From NCBI GenBank assembly GCA_028571685.1, contig CM053143.1, forward strand, positions 136,062,829 to 136,126,828: 64,000 bases of DNA, written 5' to 3'. This DNA comes from Heterohyrax brucei. Its lineage: Eukaryota > Chordata > Mammalia > Hyracoidea > Procaviidae. The notes under the pieces are model-generated. The model searched no databases. It was given only the letters and a program-made list of their open reading frames with translations, and was not told where the DNA came from. Positions 55,180 through 64,000 of this stretch are shown here, in pieces; position 1 is the stretch's first letter, and each line of letters begins with the position of its first letter. Both the position numbers and the translations under genes were made by a program.

Positions 55180-55335
55180 GTCCTATATCAGGCTTCTCAA
55201 GCTTTATTGTGCATCCAGATCCCACTCGGGTCTTCTTAAGAAGAAATTCTGTTTCAGCAAGTCTGGGGAAGCCTTAGAGTCTGGTTTTCTAGAAAGCTCG
55301 CAGGTGATGCAACTGCTGCAGCTCCTGACACACTG
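55180..55335. mobile_element. MER5-type hAT transposon
   Basis: GGCTTCTCAAGCTTTATTGT, GCATCCAGATCCCACTCGGG, AAATTCTGTTTCAGCAAGTC, GCTCGCAGGTGATGCAACTG follow MER5 order. Confidence 0.65.
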
Positions 55336-55428
55336 TGAGTGGCCAGGAATTGTTTACATGCACCTCTCTGTCAGTGTGAAACCTCTGATGTTGCATTTTG
55401 ACAAGGAAGCTCTGTAGGGACCAGAGGG

Positions 55429-55500
55429 TGTGGCCTCACTCACTGCTGGGGAGTTACGAGGAAGGCTTTCTGCTGAAGCAAAGAACATTCCTGAAGTCAG
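55429..55500 (+). repeat. Unnamed ~70-bp repeat, copy 2
   Basis: TGTGGCCTCACTCACTGCTG, GGAGTTACGAGGAAGGCTTT, CTGCTGAAGCAAAGAACATT, CCTGAAGTCAG. About 1.2 kb from copy 1, same strand. Confidence 0.7.
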
Positions 55501-55870
55501 TCACCTGGGAAAGAGATGATCAGGTCATCCAGAGAGAAAATTTCTCACAGTTTGCTAAGCCTGTAGGTCCACAAATGAGGCTTAAGGAGTCTTTCGGCTA
55601 TCAAGGATCCTGTCACCAGGGAACATTCCAGGAGCAAGTCAGAGAGGCCCACACACAGGGCCATAAAGTGAAGAAAAGTAAACTGCCTTGTAACCCTCTC
55701 TACATGGCCAGCCTGTGACCAGCCTGACTCAGCTGCGGATCCCAGGAATTTCAAGCAGGGTCAAGTGTCCCTTTCAGAACAGCAGCATTCATCATAGCCC
55801 TAAAACCAGCTTAGCGGGGCCTACAGAAATTAGCTCAAGACCTCCAAGGAGAAGATAAATTTTGAGGAGT
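55501..55870. other. No recognised feature
   Basis: About 370 bp; may continue the unnamed repeat. A 106-codon frame (55398-55718) has no domain. Confidence 0.35.
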
Positions 55871-55886
55871 AAGAATTGAGCATTTA

Positions 55887-57272
55887 CACTGCTGGTGGGA
55901 TTGCAAAATGTTATAACCTCTTTGGAAAGCAATCTGGCACTTCCTTAAAAACCTGGAAATAGATACACCATTTGATCCAGCAATCCCACTGCTCAGAATA
56001 TATCCTACAGAAACAAAAGCTGTCACATGAACAGATACCTGCACATGAATGTTCACTGCAGCACAGTCCACAATAGCAAAAAGATGGAATCAACCTAGGT
56101 GCCCAATAACAGATGAATGGATGAACAAACTATGGTACAAATACTCAGTGGAACACTATGCAATGATGAAGAACAATGATAATTTTAGGAAGCGTTTCAT
56201 AACCTGGTTTCAACTGGAAGACATTACACTGACTGAAATCACTCAGCAACAAAAGGACAAATATTGTATGAGACCCCTGCTATAAGGACTTAAAAATAGT
56301 CTTATGTACAGAAGAAAAGACTCTTTGATGGCCACAAGGGTTGGGAGGAAGGGAGACAGTTAGGCATAGATTAGATAGTTGATAGAAATTAGGTTAGGTG
56401 AAAGCAGTGATAGCACATAGTATGAAGAACAAAGATCAGCTTAACTGGACTTCACCGTAAACTGAAAGGTTCTCTAAACTCAACCCAATATTTGAAAGGA
56501 TAGAGTAGGAGGGGCAGCTGTGGGGATCACACTCTCAAGGAACACTGAGGTCAATTGTCATAACTAGCCTTTTGCTGAGAGAGTCTTCTTCACTGTACTT
56601 TGGTGAGTGGCATCTGGGGTCTTGAAAGCTAGCAAGCTGCCATCTGAAGCACATCAAACTGTCCCAATTTATCCAGAAGGGATGATCACTGACAGCAACA
56701 GATACATAAAAGAGCTCAGTAGACAGAATGACCCACGTGAATGGGAGACTGTATCAACATGTGAACAAAAGAAGTAGATGCTGCCTGGCTACCACCAAAG
56801 ACAGTTGTGAGGGGACGCACACTGTTGAGTCCCTGTGGCAACACAAGAAAAAGAGGGGTGCAGCTCAAGAACTCTACTAAAGACCACAGTTGATGGTCTG
56901 ATGGCCTGGGGGATCTTCTCGGAGCATGGCCCCTAGACCTGCTGCTGCCCCTGACCAGCAAACACGACTGAGGTCACCTCTTCAGCAAAAAAGTGGACTG
57001 GACTTGGGAACATGATGTGGCCATATGGTGTGTGTACCTTATGGTTCTATGCATTTATAGGATGCTGTCCTACTAGTCTCTTTCTAGACAGGAGAAAAGA
57101 GGGTGAGGAGGAGGGGACAGGAGCTTGTTAAGAGGGTACTACAAGTATAGAATGAAAAGGAGTGTGCTGTCACTGGACAAGGAGAGCAAAAGGAGCTGCA
57201 GATAGCTAAGCATACAAAAATTAATTTGGATTGTATACTTTCACTTTAATCACAATTTTAAAGAAATAAAAA
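55887..57272 (+). mobile_element. L1, 5'-truncated at the end of ORF2
   Basis: End of ORF2 (CACTGCTGGTGGGATTGCAA, TTGATCCAGCAATCCCACTG; frame 56049-56285) plus 3' UTR and an A-rich tail. Perfect 16-bp TSD AAGAATTGAGCATTTA at 55871-55886 and 57273-57288. It shows CAATCTGGCACTTCC, which confirms a lost base in the young L1 near 42273. Confidence 0.92.
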
Positions 57273-57361
57273 AAGAATTGAGCATTTAAGGACCAGCAGC
57301 CCTTCTTACGTGGCGATTTTTCCTCCACTGACAAATATAGAGGGTCTTTGGTTTGTTTGCA

Positions 57362-57568
57362 GGGTCCCTGAGTAGCACAAATTATGAATGTATTCAGCTG
57401 CTAACCAAAAAGTTGAGAGTTTGAGTCCAGCCAAAGGTACCTCAGAAAAGGCCTGGTGATCTATATCCACAAAATCAAACACTGAGAATCCTGTGGAGCA
57501 CAGTTCCATTCTGACACACAGGGGACTGTTATGAGTCAAAGTCTTCTCAATAGCAACTGGTAGCAGTA
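57362..57568 (+). repeat. AfroSINE, long type
   Basis: GGGTCCCTGAGTAGCACAAA, GAGAGTTTGAGTCCAGCCAA, GGCCTGGTGATCTATATCCA, GAGTCAAAGTCTTCTCAATA. Confidence 0.9.
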
Positions 57569-57780
57569 GTAGGAGTACTGGGAGTAGTATCAGTTTCCTT
57601 ATTATGGAACAAAGAAGTTTCCCTGCAATGTGATAGTCAAGTCTTGGAAACTTGGTTCCTCAATGCTGCTTGAATACTGATGGACATCATGCCATCAATG
57701 TTGTGGCTAAAGACTTGGCACAATACAGCTGAAGAATGGATGACTGTAAGTGAAGCCAAGCAGCCTGGTTTAGCATCCCC

Positions 57781-57945
57781 GGAAACCCTGGTGGCACAGT
57801 GGTTAAGTGCTATGTCTGCTAAGCTAAAGGTCAGAAGTTCAAATCTACCAGGTGCTCCTTGGAAATTCTGTGGAGCAGTTCTACTCTGTCCTGTAGGGTC
57901 ACTATGAGTCAGAATTGACTCAGCAGCAGTGGGTTTTGTGGGTTA
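57781..57945 (+). repeat. AfroSINE, short type
   Basis: GGAAACCCTGGTGGCACAGT, AGAAGTTCAAATCTACCAGG, GCAGTTCTACTCTGTCCTGT, GAGTCAGAATTGACTCAGCA. Close to the family norm, so relatively young. Confidence 0.95.
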
Positions 57946-58680
57946 GGTGAAGAATGAATAGTGTTCACGGCCTCCTGCTTCCGCTGAGCTGGGGGACCTG
58001 GTCACTGGGATTCCCTGAAAGGTCATTTCTCCAAGCAACAATCAACTCAAGCTCTAACTCTGCTAATAGCTTTAGCCAAGTATTAAATAATGGTGATTCC
58101 AAAGGTAGAGAGGCCACAGCCAGACAAACCGTTAATGAGCATCCCAGGTCCTGACCAGACTTTGAGGGAACAAACAATTTGAGATATTAGTCAAAGCTCA
58201 AAAACAGTAGGTACCCACACACTCTAAGTAGCTCATGTGTTACAGATCTGACAAGTTTCATTGATTTAAATGGTTGCAGCACTGCTTGGGTTTTAATCTC
58301 CTTCACCTTATACCAAGAAGGTCGCTGTTTAAATGCTTTTACTTAATAATGTAAACAGCTGTCACACGCCAGGGGCAAAGCTATTAAGGAGAAGGATTAT
58401 TTAAGCACTGCTCCTGAATACAACATTGCTATTATAGTCTCTGTGGCATCACCAGGAGGGTGAAGGGGTTGTGGACTGCACCAGGTGACACTGTTAGAGG
58501 AGGGACACCAAAATAGCTGTATATAAAATTTCTGTGCAATGTTTCAGCACAAATGCATTCTTCTTTATAAAAACAGCCCTGTAGTTATAACAATAAAAAG
58601 TTTCCATGAGCCTAGTTCACGTGTATCAGTATACCTATGAGTCTAAAGCTCTATGCTAATTAACTTTTTTATCTTCTAAT
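57946..58680. other. Unique-looking DNA, candidate conserved
   Basis: No repeat recognised over ~735 bp. The part at 58.18-58.64 kb has E-box-like CAGCTG (near 58368) and homeobox-like TTTAATCTCC and ACTTAATAATG, and complex composition. Function is speculative. Confidence 0.3.
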
Positions 58681-58850
58681 TGGAAACCCTGATGGTGTAG
58701 TGGTTAAATGCTATCTGTACAAACTAAAAGGTCAACAGTCAAGTCCACCAGGTGCTCCTTGGAAACTCTTTAGAGCAGTTCTACTCTGTCCCATAGGGTC
58801 ACCATGAGTTGGAATCAACTCGAAGGCAGTGGGTTTGGTTTTTGGTTTAA
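58681..58850 (+). repeat. AfroSINE, short type
   Basis: GGAAACCCTGATGGTGTAGT, GGTGCTCCTTGGAAACTCTT, GCAGTTCTACTCTGTCCCAT, GTTGGAATCAACTCGAAGGC, TTTGGTTTTTGGTTT end. Confidence 0.95.
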
Positions 58851-59418
58851 TGCCTCTGGTCAGAACTGTCCTTACCCAATTACAATGACACTTCAAATTA
58901 CATGACTTCATCTGTGCCTGCTACAAACACATGCTATTGTTTTTGTTGTTGCTGGTGTTTTTATAGTCACTGTTTTCATCAAATTTTCCAGTGTTTTAGC
59001 TACAATATTGTGATAACTAGTTTTTATGAAACTATATAAATAACTTTTTTAAGAATGAAGCAGTAATTAACAGAAAAGAAGGAGTGATATACAGGAATTA
59101 CAATTTATCAGTAACATTAGTATCAAAAATATTAGTAAGGGTTCTGTGTCGTCCAATACAGGAGGAACTCAATGGTGGAGGGAAGGTGACACTGTGAGTT
59201 ACCACACTGGGTGACATCAACCACAGTGATGCCATTGTATTGTCATAACCTTAATAGCCAAGGTCTGAGCAGGTCTTGTTAGCTTAGAACCAGAGGCAGT
59301 GGCCAATTACCTAGGGCTCAGTCCTCATAAAGGTCTTCAGAAATCCTTCTAACACATAGACAGAATGGGTAGCTGCTGGCATGCTGTTATTTAAGGTGCC
59401 TCCAATATCTGACTTGCC
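58851..59418. other. No recognised feature
   Basis: About 570 bp, AT-rich; nothing recognised. Confidence 0.35.
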
Positions 59419-61664
59419 CACCAAAGAAGAAATGCAGGCAGCCAAGAGACACATGAGGAAATGCTTACAATCACTAGCTATAACAGAAATCCAAACAAAA
59501 CTGCAATAAGATACCATCTCACCACAAGTTTGGCCACAATCCAAAAAACACAAAACAACAAATGTTGGAGAGACTGGAACTCTCCTACACTGCTGGTGGG
59601 ATTGCAAAATGGTACAACCTCTTTGGAAAGCAATTTGATATTTACTTAAAAAGCTAGAAATAGAAATACCATATGATCCAGCTATCCCACTGCTCAGAAT
59701 ATATCCTACAGAAATTAAAGGCAGTTACAGGAACACAAATGTTTACTGCAGCACTGTCCACAATAGCAAAAAGATGGAATCAACCTAGGTGCCCATCAAC
59801 AGACAAATGGCTAAACAAACTATGGTACAGATACTCAGTGGAACACTATGCCATGATAAAGAACAATGATGATTTTAGGAAGTGTCTCATAGCCTGGTTT
59901 CAACTGGAAGACATTACACTGACTGAAATCACTCAGCAGCAAAGGGACAAATATTGTATAAGACCCCTATGATAAGGACTTAAAAGTAGACTTATGCACA
60001 GAAGAAAAGACTCTCTGACAGCTACAAGGGTTGGGGAGGGAGGGAGATGGTTGGACATAGATTAGATAGTTGATAAAAATTTGGTGAGGTGAAAGCAGTG
60101 ACAGCACACAGTAGAGAACAGATCAACTTAACTGGACTTCACCATAAACTGAAAGGTTTTCTAAACTCAACCTAATATTTTAAATGATAGAGTAGCAGGG
60201 AAGGGGGTCTGGAGCCATGTTTTCAGAGGACACTAAGGCCAATTGGCATAACTAGTCTATTGCTAAGAGATCTTTTTCTTTTTTCTTTCTTTCTTTTTTT
60301 TATGATTGAATGAACATGTACATTCCCATATAAATTTGCATGCTCACCTATGTACAGCTCCCACTGCTCTCCCTGTCTGGTGACAACACACCCCTCCTCT
60401 CTGCTCCATACATGTCCTATCCTCCCAACAATCTCCTATTCCCTCCTCTCCACCCACTCCCCTTCCTCCAGCAAGAGATCAGCAAGATGACATGCTATAA
60501 ATGCATAGGACCACAAAATTCCACAAGATACGGTCACTCTGCATCACCAAGTCCAATCCATTGCTGTTCAAAAAGTTGACCTTCATTATGATTTACAGAC
60601 AGCGGCAGCATCAGGGCCAGGGGTCATGCTCCCAGGAGAACCCCAAAGCTCCCGGACCATCATTTGTGGTCTTTTATTGGAGATCTCAGGGTGTACCTCT
60701 ATTTATTCTCTTGTTGCCAGTGAGACTCAACTTTGTGAGCTCCATTGTGGTGGTGGCTGGGCACCATCTGGTTCTTCTTGTCACGAGTCAACATAGAGAC
60801 CCACTCATGTGAATCTCTCTGTCTTCTGGGTTCTCTTTTCCCCGTGTCATTCTTGTCCTCGGTGATCATCCATTCCTGTTGAGTTGGGACCATTTGCTGT
60901 ACCCTCAGATGGTGGCTTGGCAGCTTTTAAGACCCTAGATGCCACTCACCAATGAGGGGTGCAGAGAGTCCCATTGCTAAGAGAATCTTCCACACCCCAT
61001 ATTGATAAATGGTGTCTGGGGTCTTAAAAGCTAGCTAGCTACCACCTGAGGTACACCAACCAAAGACCCAACTCATCTGGAACAGATGATGATCGAGGAC
61101 AACAAAGACACAAGGAAAAAAGAGCCCAGGAGACAGAAGGACCCATTTGAATGGAAAATTGTACCAACATGAGACCAGAAGAACCAGATGGTGCCCAGCC
61201 ACCACCAAAGACAGCTGTGACAGGGGAAACAATGCAGAGTCCCTCAGGCAACATGAGAAAAGAGGTGTGGGGCTCAAGAACTCTAATAAAAAGACCAGAA
61301 TTGATGGTCCAACAGCCTGGAGGATCTCCTGGGAGCACAGCCCCTAGACCTGCTGCTGCCCCTGACCAGAAACCAGTACTAAAGTCAACTCTTCAGACTG
61401 GACTAGGGGACACAGTGTGATCATATGGTATGTGTACTTTATGGTTCTATAAATTTATAGTAGGCGGTCTTACTGGCCTCTTTCTAGATGGGAGAGAAGA
61501 GGGTGGAGAGGAGGGGGCAGGAACTTACTAAGAGGATACTAGAAATATAGAGTGAAAAGGAGGAGTGTGCACTCACTGGGTGGAGAGAGCAGAGGGAGCT
61601 GCAGATAGGTAGGCATGCAAAACTTATTTGGATTGTATACTTTCACTTAATCACAATAAACAGA
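59419..61664 (+). mobile_element. L1, 5'-truncated in ORF2, split by an antisense L1
   Basis: End of ORF2 (CACCAAAGAAGAAATGCAGG; frame 59673-59972 codes IAKRWNQPRCPSTDKWLNKL) and the 3' UTR. It stops at ATTGCTAAGAGA (60259-60270) and resumes after the same 12 bp at 60973-60984. It ends in CACTTAATCACAATAAACAG. Confidence 0.9.
60271..60972 (-). mobile_element. L1 3' UTR, antisense, nested
   Basis: On minus: starts with the 3' UTR part CTCTCTGCACCCCTCATTGG, then GGGTCTTAAAAGCTGCCAAG, and ends in an A/G tail (plus strand T-rich 60271-60301). It is 5'-truncated, about 700 bp. The 12-bp TSD ATTGCTAAGAGA flanks it. Close in sequence to the full-length L1 3' UTR, thus younger than its host. Confidence 0.93.
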
Positions 61665-61733
61665 AAAAGGACTGTTGCAATCAAGACATATGTCTACCAA
61701 AATTCCTTGTTAAAAATGGAAAGCTATTCTATA

Positions 61734-61899
61734 AACCAAAAAACCCACTGCCATTGAGTCAATTCCAACTCATAGTGACCCTATAGGGCAGAATAGAACT
61801 GCTCCATAGAGTTTGCAAGGAGCCCCTGATGGATTCAAACTGCCAGCCTTTTGGATAGCAGTCATAGTACTTAACCCCTGTTACCACCAATGTTTCCTG
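61734..61899 (-). repeat. AfroSINE, short type
   Basis: AAACCCACTGCCATTGAGTC, AATAGAACTGCTCCATAGAG, GGATTCAAACTGCCAGCCTT, ending ACCACCAATGTTTCC. Confidence 0.94.
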
Positions 61900-63054
61900 T
61901 TTCTATACAGGGGTAGGTTATTTGGTCACGGTCCCGACAGCTACAAATCATGGGGGCTGCACTCTTCGCAAGTGTATTCTCTCTTATACCCCAACAACCC
62001 CAGGATTTAGTGCTCTCTTAACCCCTATACCCTGAAGCAAAGAATGGTTAGGTTTCTTTCTCAAGAACCCACAGTATGTAACAGAAATAAGATTTGAATC
62101 TAAGGCGGACTGCAAAGCATATGCTTTTAAGCACTATGTCTCTTGCTATATAGAGAAATCACAAAGCCCCTTTAGTACATTGTATCACTGTCACTTGGCA
62201 CAGTGACAGCCTGGAGGAATGAGACAAGAAAGAGTCAAGCAAAACAAGCCAGGGCCTGAAAGGCTGCTGGGAGGAAGGACCTGAGGCTGTGCTATAAGGC
62301 CTGAATTGGGGAACTTGGAAAAGAATACAGGCATCAGGAGGCCTAAAGTCAGGACTAAAAAGGCAAATATCCTGAGACGAGAAAATGTCAAGGCCAAAGA
62401 CATGACAGCATTGAAAGAAACTGCCCCAACTTCATTCTGGCAGTCATCAGTTAAGGTTCACATTAGCAGGGTTGAAGGTAGTGAATCCTGGATCCATGAA
62501 TGGGTTAATATGCAATTTGTGCACATTTTCAGCATTCCACTTCTGAAATTGCCGGTAGCTTGGCTGGGAAGCAATTGGCCCTGCTCCCTGCTCTCCTTGT
62601 TTTCCCAAGAAGTCTCACCTGGGAGGCATACCTGCAGCCAAACCACAAGCCCCTCCCTCTTCTTCCACCTGCCACAGGTATCTGTCTGCACATTCATCAT
62701 CACTGTTGGCCTTAACAAGACCTAGTTCAGCTTAGGTCCTGCCAACAGCACCCAGAGCCACACAGAAGCTGTCACCTAAACTGAAGTCCAAAGGCGATGT
62801 CATCTAACCAAGTGGTGGATGATGACACTGCACTAGACAGATGAGGAGGAAACAGTCTTGGGACAATGTAGACCCTAACAGTCATTGATCTTTGTCCAAG
62901 TTACCGGTCAGATACTGCTGTGACTTACCAAGACTATTTCTCTTCTATGAAATCTTCTTAGTGACAAAAGCCAATCTCTTTGGCTTGGTCCTAGCACCTG
63001 AATCCTACACTTAGGTGAGCACACACTCAATGGCAATACAGCAGAGAAATAACG
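61900..63054. other. No recognised feature
   Basis: About 1.15 kb. The open frame 62306-62725 (139 codons, plus) is the longest outside repeats; it starts with ATG but has no domain, and a competing frame lies opposite. 62050-62150 resembles an old MIR-like tail (TTTGAATCTAAGGCGGACTG), too diverged to call. Confidence 0.35.
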
Positions 63055-63940
63055 GTTCATCGATTCATTCAACAAATATTTATCAAACATTTACTGTATA
63101 CCAGGCACTGTTGTTGGCACTGAAGATAAAGCAGAGAACAGGGGTGTCAATGTCCCTGTCCACATGTGACTTTCTGTTGTGCAGAAGACAAAAAGCATAT
63201 CAGTAAAATAAAGTGTTGGTTTTGAAAAGCACTGTGAACAATCAAAGTGATGAGATAGAGCAATGTTTTCCCAAGTGTGATACCCAAACCATAGCATCAG
63301 CATCACTCGAGAACTTGTAAAAATAAACAAGTATCTTCATGCCCCTCCTTGCTTTGCAGATTCAAAACCTCCAGGTATGGGGCCCAGCAACCTGTGCTTT
63401 AACAAGCCCTCCAGTTGATTCTGGTCAGTGCTAGGGTTGAGAAGCACCAGGTGAGACAGTGGAGTGCAGAGGGGAGCATCTTTAGATAAAATGATCAGGG
63501 AAAACCTTTCTGACATTCAGACTGAGATCTGAAGGATAAAAAGAAATCCATTATACAAAACGGAAAGAAAAAATATTACAGGCAAAGAAAACAGCAGGTG
63601 CTAAATCCCTGGGGAACAAACATCTTGTTATGGTGGAGGAGCAAAGGAGAAAGTTGTGGTCTCATAATTATTAAAGGGGAAATTGATGAGAATGGGGGCC
63701 AGATCATGCTAGATTTGTGAGCCTCAGTACAGTGTAAGAACTACAGAATGACGTAAATGCTCTAATGAAAGAAACGTAATCTGATGAGAACATGTAACAC
63801 TAAGATACTAAGAATATGTAGAAGACTCTATGTACAACAGAACTAAGCACTGCCAGTAAAAGATAATGGAACTCAGGGAAGGACCATCATATGCAAAGGC
63901 CCTGGGGAGACGAGAACATGCCACTGTCAAAAAAAATTAT
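63055..63940 (-). repeat. L2, antisense, split by MER5
   Basis: Left (63055-63215): TTCATTCAACAAATATTTAT, TACCAGGCACTGTTGTTGGC. After the MER5 it resumes (63480-63940): AACCTTTCTGACATTCAGAC, GAGATCTGAAGGATAAAAAG, GGGGCCAGATCATGCTAGAT, ATATGCAAAGGCCCTGGGGA. About 680 bp of the L2 3' region in total. Confidence 0.78.
63255..63455 (+). mobile_element. MER5-type hAT transposon, inside L2
   Basis: ATAGCATCAGCATCACTCGA, GAACTTGTAAAAATAAACAA, GGCCCAGCAACCTGTGCTTT, AACAAGCCCTCCAGTTGATT, GGGTTGAGAAGCACCAGG. Confidence 0.82.
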
Positions 63941-64000
63941 GAATGACTTTAGACAGAAAATGTTTGCTGGGTATTCTGGATTATCTGTGCCTTTTATTGT

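Noticed and set aside
54231-55500. A long segmental duplication
   Set aside because: Similarity fades outside ~70 bp, so only a short repeat is supported.
62306-62725. 139-codon plus-strand open frame
   Set aside because: Longest frame outside repeats, but no recognisable motif, an opposing frame of similar openness, and no visible splice context.
1-64000. CRISPR array, operon or bacterial-type system
   Set aside because: No regularly spaced direct repeats; the composition and repeats are mammalian throughout.

Overview
The window is nuclear DNA of a placental mammal, almost certainly an afrotherian and plausibly a paenungulate such as an elephant. The evidence is about 25 copies of tRNA-headed SINEs of the AfroSINE type, several RTE-clade LINEs whose 3' end matches the SINE tails, and a lineage-specific L1. 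Pan-mammalian fossils (MIR, L2, MER5, MaLR-type LTRs) fill much of the rest. I recognise no host protein-coding exon, tRNA or rRNA gene, so this looks like intergenic or intronic DNA. Open frames over 60 codons outside LINEs are chance frames or run across repeats.

Layout. 1-3 kb: an RTE LINE with an inverted 5' segment, itself hit by a short L1. 3-10 kb: LTR-like, MLT1, MIR and SINE fossils, a candidate conserved non-coding block near 7 kb, and a short RTE derivative near 9.9 kb. 10.6-13 kb: no recognisable repeat. 13-31 kb: MaLR-type LTRs, nested SINEs, a 490-bp degenerate trinucleotide tract, three L1 3' ends, two SINEs with a tRNA-Gly-like head, and a foldback mariner remnant inside an old L1. 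31.6-36.1 kb: a near full-length minus-strand RTE inside a plus-strand RTE. 36.4-43.6 kb: a full-length but disabled L1 inside a MER5 transposon. 44-49 kb: RTE, LTR, L2 and L1 remnants. 50.7-52.4 kb: about 1.8 kb free of recognised repeats with a CpG-island-like core near 51.3 kb. 53-64 kb: SINEs, MLT1, L1 copies including an antisense L1 inside a sense L1, and an L2 carrying a MER5.

The pieces form one retrotransposon ecosystem. The RTE LINEs share their 3' tail with the AfroSINEs. An RTE 5' segment also appears inside the long AfroSINEs and the tRNA-Gly-headed SINEs, so several non-autonomous families look built from RTE parts. The best candidates for something little described are these SINE/RTE chimeras, the two ~199-bp YY1-bearing units in the L1 leader, an 81-codon open frame between L1 ORF1 and ORF2, and the repeat-free CpG-rich block at 51 kb. 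All coordinates are by eye; repeat edges are good to about 5-20 bp unless a target-site duplication (TSD) is given.
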